Positions 11,979 to 24,650 of a stretch of DNA of 64,000 bases are shown here, piece after piece. Numbering within the stretch: the stretch's first letter is position 1; each line of letters opens with the position of its first letter. The DNA comes from Dermatemys mawii (taxonomy: Eukaryota > Chordata > Testudines > Dermatemydidae): the NCBI GenBank assembly GCA_007922305.1, contig ML677365.1, positions 11,890,533-11,954,532 on the forward strand. The letters are read 5' to 3'. Below the pieces are notes generated by a model. The model was given only the letters and a program-made list of their open reading frames with translations. It made no database searches and was not told the DNA's origin. A program made the translations under genes and the position numbers.

Positions 11979-13756
11979 CTCAATGATGATGCCTATAAAA
12001 GCAGAGTCAGACTTCACCTACCCCAGGATGCCAGCCAGACTTGGCAGAGGAAGGACAATAACCAGTCTCCTGACTGTTTTAGAGAGTGTCCCCTTCACTG
12101 ATCTGGCCCCTTGAATAAGGAAGTGGGCTAGCCACTCACTTCAACATAACTACAGGAGAAGGGAGAATGAACATCAGACATCTCCATCCCAAAGATTCCA
12201 AGGATAAATCATGAGTGGCCCCAGATCATGTAATTAATTGGGTTTATTAGCCAAAGGGAACATAGGAAATATATGGAGATTAAGAGGTGGGGAATCTGGA
12301 TCATTGCAAATTTCTGTGATTATCTTTTCTGGGGGAGAGTAAATTTGTTCCCCTTCAGCATCAAGGAAATGCTACTTCTCTTCCGTCTTTGAATCCTTGA
12401 GTCCTTGTCAAGAACTGGGAAGCTTACTGGAGAATCAGTATGATTTCATTAATGAACACAAATCAGAACTGAAGAATCCAACAAGGTAAGACCCTTCTGA
12501 GGAGCAAGATGATAGAAGAGGAAGAAGATACTTCCTTTTTCTTTTGGGTGGAAGTGAAGGGATATAGGGTGTGAGGAGAGAGAATTTGCAAATTACAGAG
12601 CTTTTCGTTTTTGATCCTGACTTATATTTACAGTGTCTGATTGAGGAACAGAAGATGAATCAGATAATTAAAAGGAGTGATGAGTAACTGTATGGAGACA
12701 GGGTAGCCTCTTTAGTGAGAGAAGCCTTAGACTCTTACACAGCTTGACCCATTAAGGATAAGATTTCAGAGTAAAGCTCCAGAAAAAAAATTCGCATTGC
12801 TTGAAATTCACTCTCTCTCAACTGAAGCCTCTTGCTTTAGGAGTAAAGGCCTCAGACAATGTTCCCTGTTGCCCCACTGAAGAGGGGTAGAATTGGAATG
12901 CTCACATGACCCAAGCCTGAGAAAAACTTTCTTATGGGTGACTGTCCCTAAGTTGCCAGCAGATGTGCTCTATTCCTGAAGAAAGAGAAAGGTTGGTGTA
13001 CTAGAACCTGTCAGGTTGCTCAGCAAATAAACAAGAAGGCCCCTTTAATGCACCACTCATTCTGAAGTGGGAGTGAGATTGCTGAGGACGAGAACAGTTT
13101 GGAAACTTGTGGAATACACTGTCTGCCCTGAAGTCGGAGAAGAAGCAGGAGCTTGAGGTCCCAACATTTTCAGCCTGATGACGTGAGCATAGGAGGGTGG
13201 ACACAAAACCTCAGGCCTGAGATGAACCTGGTGGTCTGCCAACACCGGTAGAGCCTTTGTTATAATAGTGAAGGGAGATTGTGAGACTGGGCTTCTTCCA
13301 CATGGTCTCAAGGGAAAATGAGAGGGGGCAAAACATTCGGCACCAAGAACCTTCCACTGAAGAAATTTGGGGACCTATAACTTTCTGTCATCTGCCTGAT
13401 TGCTACATAAGGAGGCAAAGATCTCTACCAGGAGCCAAGGCAGAGTTTAAGCAGAGGAAAGTGCAGGAGCTAGTCTGTAGAGGAAATACAACGGGGGGTG
13501 AGAAAAAAATTCTTGGAGGTCAGTGACTGGTCACTCAGTCAAGTAAGTTTGTGAAATAGGAGGGATACTCATTAGTCCAGATTGTCAAATAAGTAGGTAC
13601 AAAAAGAGAGTTGTAGAAATATTAGGCAATTGGGGAAAATAAAGAGCCATCTTTGAGGCTTTTAATTTCCAATGAAATTTACACCAGGAGATTAGGAAGC
13701 AATTAGGGTTTTTTATTTTAACTGTAAAAGGCATACACAATAAGCCTTGGACCTTG

Positions 13757-13798
13757 GCTTGCACATTCCGTCAACTTCTGTTGACGGAATGTGCAAGC
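13757..13798. repeat. Perfect 19-bp hairpin
   Basis: GCTTGCACATTCCGTCAAC at 13757-13775 is followed by a TTCT loop and its exact reverse complement at 13780-13798. It sits at the edge of a Penelope-like tail fragment. Confidence 0.95.
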
Positions 13799-13910
13799 TT
13801 TTGGGCTACAGACACCTGAAGAAGAGCTTTGTGTAGCTCAAAAGCTTGTACCTTCCACGAAGAGAAGTTGGTCCAGTAAAATATAGTATCTCACCCATTT
13901 GCTTCTTTCA
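13776..13910 (+). mobile_element. Penelope-like element tail fragment
   Basis: The order 'cctgaagaagagctttgtgtagctcaaaagctt', then 'gaagttggtccagtaaaatatagtatctcacc' is the reverse complement of the tail seen at 52150-52345. That is a non-coding 3' end family that commonly accompanies Penelope-like copies in reptiles. Confidence 0.55.
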
Positions 13911-14655
13911 TTTTAACTGGCATTTTCATAACACTTGTATGTCAAGTACACGGTGCATACTTAGAATATCCAGTGTAAAAGATAATACAGTACTTTAGAC
14001 AGTCCCTGTGCAGACGTAATTATTGAGGAAATATGATTCTCAGAACAATTGAAGGAGCCAAAAAATATAGCTTTCCTCACATTGCACAGGAACATGTGCA
14101 TTCATAATAAACAAGTTACCACAGAATTTGTAGGCAGCTGGGAAAACACACAATAAATAAAACATTGAAGAATTAAAGTACAGTATGCATTTCCAATCAA
14201 GTCAGAGCAATACTATGCATAGTAAAAACTCTTAAAAACCAAGGGAGAACTAAATCATTAGGCAAATGATAATTGTCTGGCAGTCCACAACAACAACAAA
14301 ATGGTCCAGAAGGTGAAATGTAGTTATTACATAGACAAGTGACTAACTTGCACTTACAAAGCCTGGATTCATTGTCTGACCAACAAGTCCAACCCAATGG
14401 ACTCAAAACTTGCCTCCTAACTTAGGCCTCAAATCAGCAAAGCACTTGAATATGTACTGAACTGTAGGCATTAGTGTAAATAAATTGGATTTAAGTATGT
14501 GGTTAATTGTAGAAATATGCTTAAGTGCCCTGCTGAATTAGTTCCTTAGTAGTGTAATGAATCCAACTGAATGGCAGAAGCAAATGATTTCTCCAGCTGG
14601 TCTTCAACATTGTTAAATTTATTTTTTAGCTCTATTTGTTCAATTGTGAGTCTTA

Positions 14656-14940
14656 GGCCTGGTCTACACTAGCGGGGAGGGTCGACCTAAGATACGCACC
14701 TTCAGCCACGTGAACAGCGTAGCTGAAGTCGATGCATCTTAGGTTGACTTTCCTGCCGTTCTCATGGCAGCAGCGGTCAACAGCAGGCTCCCCCATCAAC
14801 TCTGCCTTGTGCCTTTTGGTGAGCTGGAGTTCAGGAGTCAACTTTGGGATTGATTTATCACGTCTTGATGTGACACGATAAATCAATCCCCAATAGATCG
14901 ATCTCTACCCGCCAACCCAGCCAGTAATGTAGACATGGCC
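14656..14940. mobile_element. Harbinger-like MITE
   Basis: Ends GGCCTGGTCTACACTA and TAATGTAGACATGGCC are imperfect terminal inverted repeats. They are flanked by TTA and CTA, close to a 3-bp target duplication. Inside is a hairpin (about 14846-14892) of GATTGATTTATCACG type pairing with CGATAAATCAATC, shared with the copy at 25828-26082. There is no coding capacity. Confidence 0.7.
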
Positions 14941-16204
14941 CTATGTACTTTTTGCAAAATGCAGCATGAAATATAACTATTGTTTGGTGGTATTTACTGT
15001 ACAAAGGACAAGTGAAATGACTAATACCAGGTAAATTAAAAAGAAATGCGTGGATTGATAACATATACACAACCATAACTTCACATATATGCAATTGAGT
15101 ATAAAAAACTTGTTTCAAACAAACTAAAAAATAGATAATTGGGACATTCATATTTTTTTTCATGGAATAATCATGTATCATAGCCAAGTTTGCCCTTGAA
15201 CAAGTTACCTTACAATATTTTTTTCTAACTTGCATAAAATTGATGTTCAGCACCAGCAGCAGGAGCATAGCATCAGGTCCACACTCCAAACATATGCAAA
15301 ACAGAGTTCACCTGTAGGTAGAACCAGCTTTGCTGGCCAGTTATAGAAGATAGGAAGCATGGTCAAACTATTTACACAAATCTTGTGCTGTCCTTAGTGC
15401 CACTATAGGCTCTGGAATCTGTGCTCCTTCTAAGCTCCTTGTGTACTCTCTCCATGCATGGCCAGGCAAAATTTAGTATTGATGCATTTTCTAAAATGTG
15501 GAAGGTACAAAATTCAGAGTGGGTAAGCTTGTACTTTGAGTCCTTCTTTGTGGAGAGATGAAATTTTGTTTCTGAATGCATCACCTTTAAATGCATGGGG
15601 TTCAAAGTCCTCTTTGTGCAAGGTCTAACTTGATCTCAAAGCAGGGAGTGTTATCTGTCCCTGGGAAGAGGTTTCCTACCTCTTCAGAGCTGCCCAGAAA
15701 TTTCAGACATCAAATGGCAAGAAACTGCCTTCCCCACCACGTTCTGGTTTGAGTTGAATATAGGAAGTACTGGGGAAATGAGACAGACACACACCCACAA
15801 AACTTATTTATCTGGGGTGGTCCTCCTCCCTGCTTTGACTAAGCGTAAGAGTTCTCACCTGCCATAAGGAGACCCTCTTAGGGAGGTGGAAGACAAGTAG
15901 GTGCCCTATGGGGACCAGAAGGCAAGACTAAGCTCTGTTTCATTTCTCTGCTTCAGTCATGATGTCTTCCATTTAGACAGGTCCCTGCCTCATATCTTCC
16001 CAAGAAGAAAATTCAGTGTTCTGTAGTGTACTGTTGAACAAAATCAAACTGGTCATAGATGAAAAACCTGTATATAGAGCAAGCAGGCTTTAGATAAAAA
16101 AGATTGTGTATAGATCACATCTTTACCCTGATGTAGGCATAGATTTTGCTGGACATGAGTAAACTTGCATATGGCTAAATGCTAAATAAAACTGTAAACA
16201 AGGG

Positions 16205-16609
16205 TGTGACAGATTGTGTTATGGAGACAGTGTTTTGAAGTTAGTTATGTGGGAACACCCTGAACTGATAAGCTTGAAATGTAGGTAAGGTGAGGACATA
16301 AGTGACTGAGCCTTACATGATCCATACAATATTCAAACTAATTAGATAGAAGAAGAATAGATGTTAGTAGCTAGGAAAATGGATACAAACTGTGTGACAT
16401 CATTTGGAATTATGGTTTCACTTTGTACTTAACTCCCCTGCATCTAAGTCTGTATAACATAGGCACAGAGCTGCATAATAAAATAACTTATGTGATGAGC
16501 AGGAATTGAACTGAGTATTTTGATCTAAAAAAACTAGATAAAGTGTTCTCCAGAACTGGATGAGGTGTTCTCAATAAGCAGAGTGGAAAAGCTCTCAGAG
16601 GGAATCACA
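16205..16609. repeat. Possible solo LTR
   Basis: The segment begins TGTGACAG and ends AATCACA (short inverted TGTGA/TCACA ends). It contains GTATAAC and AATAAAATAA, which could be a TATA box and poly(A) signal. No target duplication is visible, so this is tentative. Confidence 0.35.
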
Positions 16610-16639
16610 ACACCTGGGATGACTGATTGAGAAAGGAAG

Positions 16640-17702
16640 GGGTAAACAGTCAGATGACAAAGTTTGCAGATGATACTAAACTGCAGATGATACTAAACTG
16701 CTCAAAATAGTTAAGACCCAAGCAGACTGTGAAGAGCTTCAAAAAGATCTCACGAAACTAAATGATTGGGCAACAAAATGGCAAATGAAATTTAATGTGG
16801 ATAAATGTAAAGTAATGCACTTTGGAAAAAATAACCCCAACTATACATACAATATGATGGGGGCTAATTTAGCTACAACTAATCAGGAAAAAGATCTTGG
16901 CGTCATCGTGGATAGTTCTCTGAAGATGTCCATGCAGTGTGCAGCGGCAGTCAAAAAAGCAAACAGGATGTTAGGAATCATTAAAAAAGGGATAGAGAAT
17001 AAGACAGAGAATATCTTATTGCCCTTATATGAATCCATGGTGCGCCCACATCTTGAATACTGTGTACAAATGTGGTCTGCTCATCTCAAAAAGGATATAC
17101 TGGCGTTAGAAAAGGTCCAGAGAAGGGCAACTAAAATGATTAGGGGATTGGAACGGGTCCCATATGAGGAGAGATTAAAGAGGCTAGGACTTTTTAGCTT
17201 GGAAAAGGGGAGACTAAGGGGGGATATGATAGAGGTATATAAAATTATGAGTGGCGTAGAGAAAGTGAATAAGGAAAAGTTATTTACTTGTTCCCATAAT
17301 AGAACAACTAGGGGCCACCCATTGAAATTAGTGGCAGCAGGTTTAAAACAAATAAAAGGAAGTTCTTCTTCTTCACACAGCGCACAGTCAACCTGTGGAA
17401 CTACTTGCCTGAGGAGGCTGTGAAGGCGAGGACTATAACAGAGAACTGGATAAATTCATGGAGGTTAAGTCCATTAATGGCTATTAGCCAGGCTGGGTAA
17501 GGAATGTGCCCCTAGCCTCTGTTTGTCAGAGGGGGGTGATGGATGGCAGGAGAGAGATAACTTGATCTTTATCTGTTACGTTCACTCACTCCGGGGCACC
17601 TGGCATTGGCCACTGTCAGTAGACAAGATACTGGGCTAGATGGACCTTTGGTCTGACCCAGTACGGCCTTTCTTATGTTCTTATGTTGTTATGTTCTTAG
17701 AA
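16640..17702 (+). mobile_element. CR1 LINE, 5'-truncated, with 3' part of pol
   Basis: This copy retains the end of the reverse transcriptase and the thumb/C-terminal region: MKFNVDKCKVMHFGKNN, EKDLGVIVDSSLKMSMQC, then RPHLEYCVQMWSAHLKKDIL and EKVQRRATKMIRGLERV. The frame runs to about 17423, where it shifts near the duplicated TTCTTCTTCTTCACA. The 3' end has the CR1 tail 'gatggacctttggtctgacc' and TTCTTATG-type octamers. A 17-bp exact tandem duplication (16666-16682 and 16683-16699) disrupts the YADD-type catalytic block (here FADDTK). It is closely related to the copy at 31245-33252. Confidence 0.92.
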
Positions 17703-17711
17703 GGGATCGCT

Positions 17712-18790
17712 TACCAAAGAAGATGAGTCTTGAACCATGTAGATTTCACCAAAGTGTTCAACTGTACTCATAGAGAATTGCTATGGAAGATCTCGTGACA
17801 ATATGGACCTCCTAGAAAGATAGTGGCAGTGGCTAAGATGCTGTATGAAGGTTCAAAATGCTGTATAAAGACAGAAAGTACAGAGAGCAACTGGCTTGAT
17901 ATTGTCTGTGGAGTAAGACAGTGATGCATCTTATCACCTTTTCTCTTCTGCATAGATTATATAATGCAAAAATTAACATCAAAGGAAGATACAGGAATTA
18001 CATGGGATAGGTGAAAAGTTCAAGATCTCTACTTTGCAGATGACATTATTCTGTTGGACACAGATGATGATGTTAGGAAAAAGGCCACAATCAATGTCAA
18101 CTGTGAGGCCGCCAAAGTGAGATTAAGAATCAGCCAAAAGACAGCAAAAATCATGAACGTTGAAAGAGGAGTCAGCAATGATGATGTATGATCAATAATG
18201 AAGAATACAGCATGGTTAACAAATTTGTATATTGTGAAAGCAGAATTTAGTGCTGATGGCTAAGTCCATAAGGAGATGGAAGCAAAAACTGGGAAGACAA
18301 GTGGTTCCTTTTCGAGACTGGCTAATATCTGAAAAAATAAGGAGATTCACACAAGAAGCAGGATAAAGTTATACAATGCCATTGTGATCCCCACATTGTT
18401 ACAGTGTTCTGGAACTTGGCAAGTGCTAGAAACCAACATAAAAATTTAATGCATTCCATCAGAGATGTTAGTGAAGAATACTTGTTGTCCATTGATAGGA
18501 TAAAGTAACCAACACTGATATGTTACAAAGGATTGTCCAGCAGACTGTAGAGACAATGACTGGAGTAAGAAGGCTGACGTGTTTTGGATGTCAAAAGTGG
18601 TACTGATGTCAAAAAACTGTATTCCTAGACAATCCTTTGATTGGATATTATCATCAGGTGGAAGGCAGAAGACAGGAGAATAACAGATGACATACAAGAA
18701 AACCTTTGAGAAAGACGCCACTGTCATGGTATTAGGCTATATCATAGCAAATATATCTAATCTGATCAATCAAATCCATCTGGTCTCTCC
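17712..18790 (+). mobile_element. RTE-like LINE remnant (reverse transcriptase)
   Basis: Translated in pieces, the plus strand shows IDFTKVFN...HRELLWKI, GVRQ(stop)CILSPFLF, then LYFADDIILLDTDDDV (the FADD catalytic motif, about 18028-18075). KIMNVERG and C-terminal blocks follow (ANI(W)KNKEIHTR-like, and a histidine-containing tail near 18560-18620). The order and spacing fit non-LTR reverse transcriptases of RTE or a related clade. Several stops and frameshifts make it a fossil. Clade assignment is uncertain. Confidence 0.6.
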
Positions 18791-19699
18791 TTCTCAGTGG
18801 AGAGTGAAGGTCTCATAGAGCAAAAGGACAGCTACAGCTACAGAGGACATCATGTACGCTACATAGTTGCAGAAGTATCTTAGTGTGCTGCAGTGGTCCT
18901 AAGAGCTATTGTACCATGTAAGAGGGACTACATTGGGAGGCAAAAGCATAACAATTGCACGGGACTGAGGGGAGTTGGAGCTACCACAAAAATGTAGCAT
19001 TGGGAAACTGCTGGTGGATTCCTTGTAGAAATTTATTTTAACTCATTTTTGGATCTTAAACAGGGAAATCAGGCAGAAACTTCATCATTCTGACTCCCCC
19101 TGTCTTTGACTGCTTCATTAGTGCCTCACAGGCACCTTGTGTGCCTGCAGAAGTTACTTATTTTAGAGTTAATCAAACTCACTGAAGGCTGATGGCATAC
19201 TCTTCTTTAGCACAGTCACCAAAGTTCAGAATCCTCATCTGTTTCAGTGTTCTCAACTGGGAAATGTTTCCTCTTCACCCATGTTTGAAGAACATATTTT
19301 GCCTTTTGACTACTACTTTTCTACCCATTTCTTAAGATCAGAGGTGTCCTCACTAGCTAGTCAGATTCTTGCCTTAGGATAGTACTGCAAATGCCAAATT
19401 TCTGCAGAAAACCCTTCCTTTATGCTAGAGAAACTTTGACATAATGTGTCTTCTTATGCTTGATTATGCCACTTGAAATTTACAATATGTGGCAAACCAA
19501 CCAGAATTGTGTCGAAGGAATGGAATATGTTAAATCCACGGAAACATTTTGCTGCTATACAAATTAGCTATATAATCCCAAGTACACGACAAGCACACAT
19601 TGAGATTTCTGTAGGTATCATACATTGTAGAATAGGGAAGTACTGCCAATTCACTCCGTATGAATACAACCCAGTAGCCAGTGGACCAAAGGGAAACCA

Positions 19700-19949
19700 G
19701 TGGGGGGTCCCAGGTCACGCTCCACCTCCCGCACTCTTCCTCCCAGCACTAAGGGGTTCCAGGCCATGTGCCACTGCCCACCCCCCTTCCAGCATCTGGG
19801 CCTCTCTCCCCCAGCACCTGCAGGGCCGCCAGGCACCCCCCACCATGTTTTAGTCATGGGTATTTTTAGTAAAAGTCATAAACAGGCCATGTACCTGTGA
19901 CCTCTCCATGACTTTTACTAAAAATACATGTGATTAAAACGTAGCCTTA
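19700..19949. mobile_element. hAT-like MITE fragment with terminal hairpin
   Basis: A GC-rich body is followed by TATTTTTAGTAAAAGTCAT and its inverted partner ATGACTTTTACTAAAAATA, then GTAGCCTTA at the right end. This is the same layout as 26683-27153. The left end is missing or too diverged to place. Frames read through the GC-rich part are not genes. Confidence 0.55.
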
Positions 19950-20659
19950 TTTATAACTCTAACATTTGCCATAGAGTGGATATTGTAATGAACTAACATA
20001 CTATATGTTTTAGGCGAAAAATGATTTCTTAAGTGCTGCAGAAACATATTTCATCATAGTTGTCTCTTATGAGGTTAACAGACCCCTCGAGATTTTGTTA
20101 CACACCTTTTTACAACTGAGAAAGGAATTTAAATCTTAATAAATGTTTTATATTCAAAGATGCTTTCATTCCATTGATTTTCTGAAGAAATTGAACAATA
20201 ACAGCATTTTTGGGACACCTATGAGGTAGAAAGTAACATTTCCATGGGAACTGTGCCTCAGGCTAATACATGTATTCATCTGTCAATTCACATCAGAGAG
20301 AGACACTACAATGGGAAATTATAATGACTTGGTCCCTAGAGTCCTCATTTGACCAAAAAATATGTATTGACTCATTCCTACCTATTTATACAACTGATGT
20401 AAACTTCTAACAACTACCCTTTAAACCATAATTATTAGATTTACTTAATTGAACTTATGATTAGTAGGTTGACTGAAAACAATTGAATAAATAATTACTA
20501 TGTTTGTTTAAAAGAAGGCTCTCAACTTGTTATATGTTCTCTTTCTCTAAAGAGAAATTTATCCCATACATAGCATTATTCAAGCAAAGCATGTGAGTAT
20601 AAAACCAGGAACAACAGGCAACACACAAAGTTCACTCTGCGACTGTATATATACTTGCC

Positions 20660-21080
20660 TACACCTGGGGTGGCCTGGAGGGTAAATGTAGACTGGGTCC
20701 ACACTCACTGTGGTGTGTAGCTACACGTAACAGCAAAAGGCTCCAGTGGGGGACAGGCAGCAGGGATGTGCTCCAGCAGCTCCCTGCTGCCAGAGCCTCT
20801 CGCTGCAGTGAGGAAAGGCTCTGGAAGGTGGGGAGGCGGCAAGGAAAATCTACAGCAGCTTCCTGCTGCCAAAGACACTGCTTGGGCATCTAAAGAGCTG
20901 TCTATGGTATATACCCTAGGATTCAGGGGTGCAGGGCACTTTACTCAACTCTCCTAGAAAATGCCTCATTACTATTTATACCTGTGGTAGCTAGATATGC
21001 AGTGATGTTACTGCATGGCAAGTTACTGTGCTGTAGAGTCATACCCTGAATTCATTTCATGTAGACAGGCCCATGAGATC
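20660..21080. repeat. Unassigned GC-richer repeat, MITE-like
   Basis: A block with GTAGACTGGGTCCACACTC near the left and TGTAGACAGGCCC near the right, enclosing a Ser/Leu-coding-like GC-rich core with internal inverted segments (GCAGCTCCCTGCTGC/GCAGCTTCCTGCTGC). It resembles other reptilian MITEs, but its ends are unclear. Confidence 0.35.
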
Positions 21081-22084
21081 CCTCATTACAGCGTTATCAC
21101 ATATGTATCTGTAGTGAAACCCTTTGCTGGAATAAACTTATATGAATTTCATAGACCGGATTATGTGTTATAATCTTTCCCTCACTTTGGCATTTCAAGA
21201 CAATAATTCAGTACTAATATATCTTGGCACAAGTTTCTATTTGATAAAATTACACTATATGCAAATTCCAGATATGCAAATTCCTATTTCAGATATTTAT
21301 TTTTCTATTCTTCAAGACATTATTTTTCAATATCTTCTAAATTCTAACAGACAAAATCTAAGTTCCAAACTGCACAATAATATTTTTCTCTCACTTGTAG
21401 AACCTTTCTGTAAACTAATTCTCCTCTTGCTTTAACATATTTTTATCACTATAGAACTATTAAGAACAGATTTGACCAAGTGAACTAAGTATAACATTGG
21501 AAGTAAATAATTATCTAACTCTCAGAAATGTTGCAAGGATTAGTCAGTCCTATTATATTTTTTTAGTTTCATATAAATCTGTAAATATGGGGGTCAATCA
21601 GAGATCTGGGTTAGGACATAAATTAAAGTGTGACTGAATCAGTGGAATAAAAGTCATGAGGTTGAACAACCTAGCAGTTATCCACATCTTTCAGCTAAGA
21701 CAGCCTATCTGCCCGAACCTGTCAACCAAACAACACCATTTGCCAACAGTGTGTTAGAAATGAAGTTTCCACCTTTAAATAGGGCAGTGGGCCTTCTACA
21801 AGCCTGCACATTATGGGCCTGACAGCATCCCTATTAAAAATACACTTAGACAAAGGTTTAAATTTGAAGTGAAAGTTAAGCACATGCTTAAATACTTTTT
21901 TTGAATTGAAGTTTATTGACAGTGGAAAGTCAGAGAAGAATGCTTTTGTTTTCAAATCTGACAATGCTTATTAAATCACAGAATATAGCTAAGCTGCAAG
22001 GTTGCTTGATGGGTTTATTTGTGGAAGAATTGGAAAGTTAAATATGAAATGAAGAGAATGTAGTGAGCTGATCAACCACATCCT

Positions 22085-22815
22085 GAATCTACCTTGTGTC
22101 CTAGAGCTAAAACTGCCTCGGAAGGATTACTGCAGAAAACAATCTGGGGGTTATAGTGCATCAGACTAAACATGAGTCAACAATGTAATAATGTTGCAAA
22201 AAAAGTGAACGTCATTCTGTGATGTATTAGCAGGAGTGTTGTATACAAGACACAAGAAGTAATTCTTCCACTCTACTCAGCACTGTTAAGACCTCTACTT
22301 AAGTAGTGGGTCCACGTCTGAGCATCAGACTTTGGAAAAGATGTGGACAAACTGGAGAAAGTCCAGAGAAGAACAACAAAATTGATCAAAGTTCTAGAAA
22401 ACACGACCTATGAGGGAAGATTGGAAAATCTGGGTTTGTTTAATCTGGAGAAGAGAAGAGTGAAGAGGGATATGACAACAGTCTTCAAGTATGTAAAAGG
22501 TTGTTATAAAGAGAAGGGTGATAAATTGCTGTCCTTAGCTATAGAGGACAGGACAGGAAGTAATGGGAAACTTTTACTGCTTCAAAGGACATTTAGGTTA
22601 GCTATTAGGACAAACTTCCTGTCAGGGTAATTAAGCACGTGAGCAAATTACTTAGGGAGGCTGTGGAACATCCATCATTGGAGGTTTTTAAGAAATGTAT
22701 AGACAAACACCTGTCAGAGATGGTCTAGATAATATTTAGTTCTGTCTCAGTGCAGTGACTGAACTGGATGATCTATCTGAGGTCCCTTCCAGTCCTACAC
22801 TTCTATTAGTCTATA
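22085..22815 (+). mobile_element. Old CR1 LINE, 3' part of pol and tail
   Basis: The frame at 22343-22630 reads DKLEKVQRRTTKLIKVLENT and LGLFNLEKRRVKRDMTTVFK, the CR1 C-terminal region. Upstream pieces (YSASD, NNVAKK-like) are broken. The 3' end 'gaactggatgatctatctgaggtcccttccag' is a CR1 tail of a different, older subfamily than the copy at 31.2 kb. Confidence 0.8.
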
Positions 22816-22994
22816 AGAAAAATCGTGTACAGCTTCAGGGTAACAGAAGCCACAATTTATCATCTTTACTTGAGTAAACACATTATCTATAAGGAAGCAT
22901 TCTCCCAATTAGCAAACACACCAGAAGCTACAAAAATTGTAAATTCAATTATGCAAGAATCAGATGGCAATGGCTATTGGAATTAGATTATTTA

Positions 22995-23228
22995 ATATCT
23001 GACACAGACTCTAAAGAACAGATACCCGCCCTACAGAAACTGTGGTTCTTCAAGATGTTGTAGACAGTGTGTATCCCACTACAGGTTTGCATGTGAATCA
23101 TAGGTGCAAGATCGGAGTCTTTTGAATAACTATGTCCGTCAAGGCTACACAGGTGCTTCCTGCCTTCCCATGCACCCATACCAGGGCATAAAAGGTGGGG
23201 TGGTCACCACCCTTCTTCAATTGCTTTG
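22995..23228 (-). mobile_element. DIRS-like terminal repeat remnant
   Basis: The sequence 'gaaactgtggttcttcaagatgttgta' with a later 'ccagggcataaaaggtggggtgg' matches the pattern I know for terminal repeats of reptilian DIRS-type retrotransposons: a 'gaacyrcagttcttcgagatgt' end and a TATA-like 'cataaaag'. It is diverged. Confidence 0.45.
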
Positions 23229-23231
23229 CAA

Positions 23232-23517
23232 TTCAAAGAGTGAGGGTATTTTTACACTGTCCATGTAACAGTGCAGCTGTGGTAGCGCTGTGACGTGAGC
23301 AGTGTAGACACACTTTATAGCCAGAACTCTCCTGGCAATAAAAAATAACCACTCCAAATGGTAGCTATATCACCGGGATCATGGCTCCTGACAATAAAAC
23401 GCTGTCTGTACTGGCGCATTTCAGCGCTAAAACTTTTGTCGGTGAGGGGGGTGTTTTTTCACATCCCTGAATGACTAAAGTTTTGGTGCTGAAAGTGGCA
23501 GTGTAGACCCAGCCTGA
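23232..23517. mobile_element. DNA-transposon MITE
   Basis: The left end AGGGTATTTTTACACTGT and the right end CAGTGTAGACCCAGCCT form an imperfect inverted pair. Internal GGTAGCGCTGT and TTTCAGCGCTAAAA segments are typical of sauropsid MITEs. No target duplication could be fixed. Confidence 0.5.
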
Positions 23518-23989
23518 GTTGCTGAGAATTCTGAAAAGTGGGCATGGAGAGCAGGTCGTGGGATCCACATTGACAGCAACATCTGAAAAAACACACAGCT
23601 ACTGTAGGACTGCCACTCTCTTTTCTTCATCTCTCTGTGTGGAGCCCATTGTAAGTGACTGGCAAACAATATTCCCTCCGGACAGTGGGAATGAGCAGTA
23701 CCAGCTACATCAGTCCAATAATGATTAGAATACTACTCTCCCAAACTTGGCATCAGATCTAGCCACCCTGGTAAGGCAAAAATACAAGGTACAGAGGGTT
23801 GTTCCACATTGCTGCTTTAGAGAGCTCTGATACTGGCACATTTCTGAAGCAGACTAAATATGCTGTATGTACTTTGGGGGAGTGTGCCATGATGTTTGGA
23901 GGAGTGGTTCATCAGCTAACTAATAAATTACCTGATCCACTTAGAAAGTGTCTATTATGGGACAAGTTGGCTTTTCAATAAGCTGGATA

Positions 23990-24650
23990 CAGCCACAAAG
24001 AAATGAGGAGACAATTTAAAGGATTTGGTCCTATCCAGGTAACAGACCATTCAACTTCTCCTCTACTAGTGTTGAATGCGGTTTTGGAAAGAATACTGAA
24101 AGATTAATCAACTGATTCAGGTGAAACTCTGGACCACCTTAGAGATGAACTAAGGGTGCCATTTCAGAAACACCTTGTCCATGAGAAAGCATGAATATGG
24201 AGGTCTGGCCATAAGGGCTTGGAAATTCCTTACCCTTTGTATCAAGCTGATAGCCACCAGACAGACTGTATTAAAAGTAAAGTGATGTATCAAACAAGCC
24301 AATAGCATCTTGAACAGAGGCTCCATGAGCTTTGAGGAGGAGGAAGTTGAGATCCCATATAGGAGTCAGGTCTCTAACAGGTGTGTAAGTATGCAGGAAG
24401 TCCTTGAGGAATCTTGATACCATTAGATGCTAAAAGAATAAGTATGACCATATCAGAGCATGACATACTGCAAGGTGGACTTTGAGCAAAATAAACAACC
24501 AACCCACTAACTGCACTAACTGTTTTAAGTGCAACATGAAGTTGAGGATCTGTGGTATCGGAGCCTCAACTGGGCCCAGATTATGCTGAGCTGCCGGATG
24601 GAGGACTGTTTCTATTTGGAGGAATAGTCTTCCTAGTAGACAACTTCCTG
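23990..24650 (-). mobile_element. DIRS-like retrotransposon remnant, tyrosine-recombinase region
   Basis: Minus-strand translation, broken by stops, gives FLHTYTPVRDLTPIWDLNF, LLLKAHGASVQ, then EFHLNQLINLSVFFPKPHS. I recognise these as the core of tyrosine recombinases of DIRS-type elements (FLKGLLRTYPPVRDPxPxWDLN and FHLNQxIxLPVFFPKPH). With the terminal repeat at 22995-23228 this suggests one decayed element, interrupted by a MITE. It is inactive. Confidence 0.6.

Noticed and set aside
14858..15289. 143-codon minus-strand open frame with hydrophobic stretches
   Set aside because: It begins in unique AT-rich DNA and ends within a Harbinger-like MITE. No recognisable family.
19473..19853. 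126-codon plus-strand open frame
   Set aside because: It runs from AT-rich unique DNA into the GC-rich part of a MITE; no domain and no initiation or splice context.
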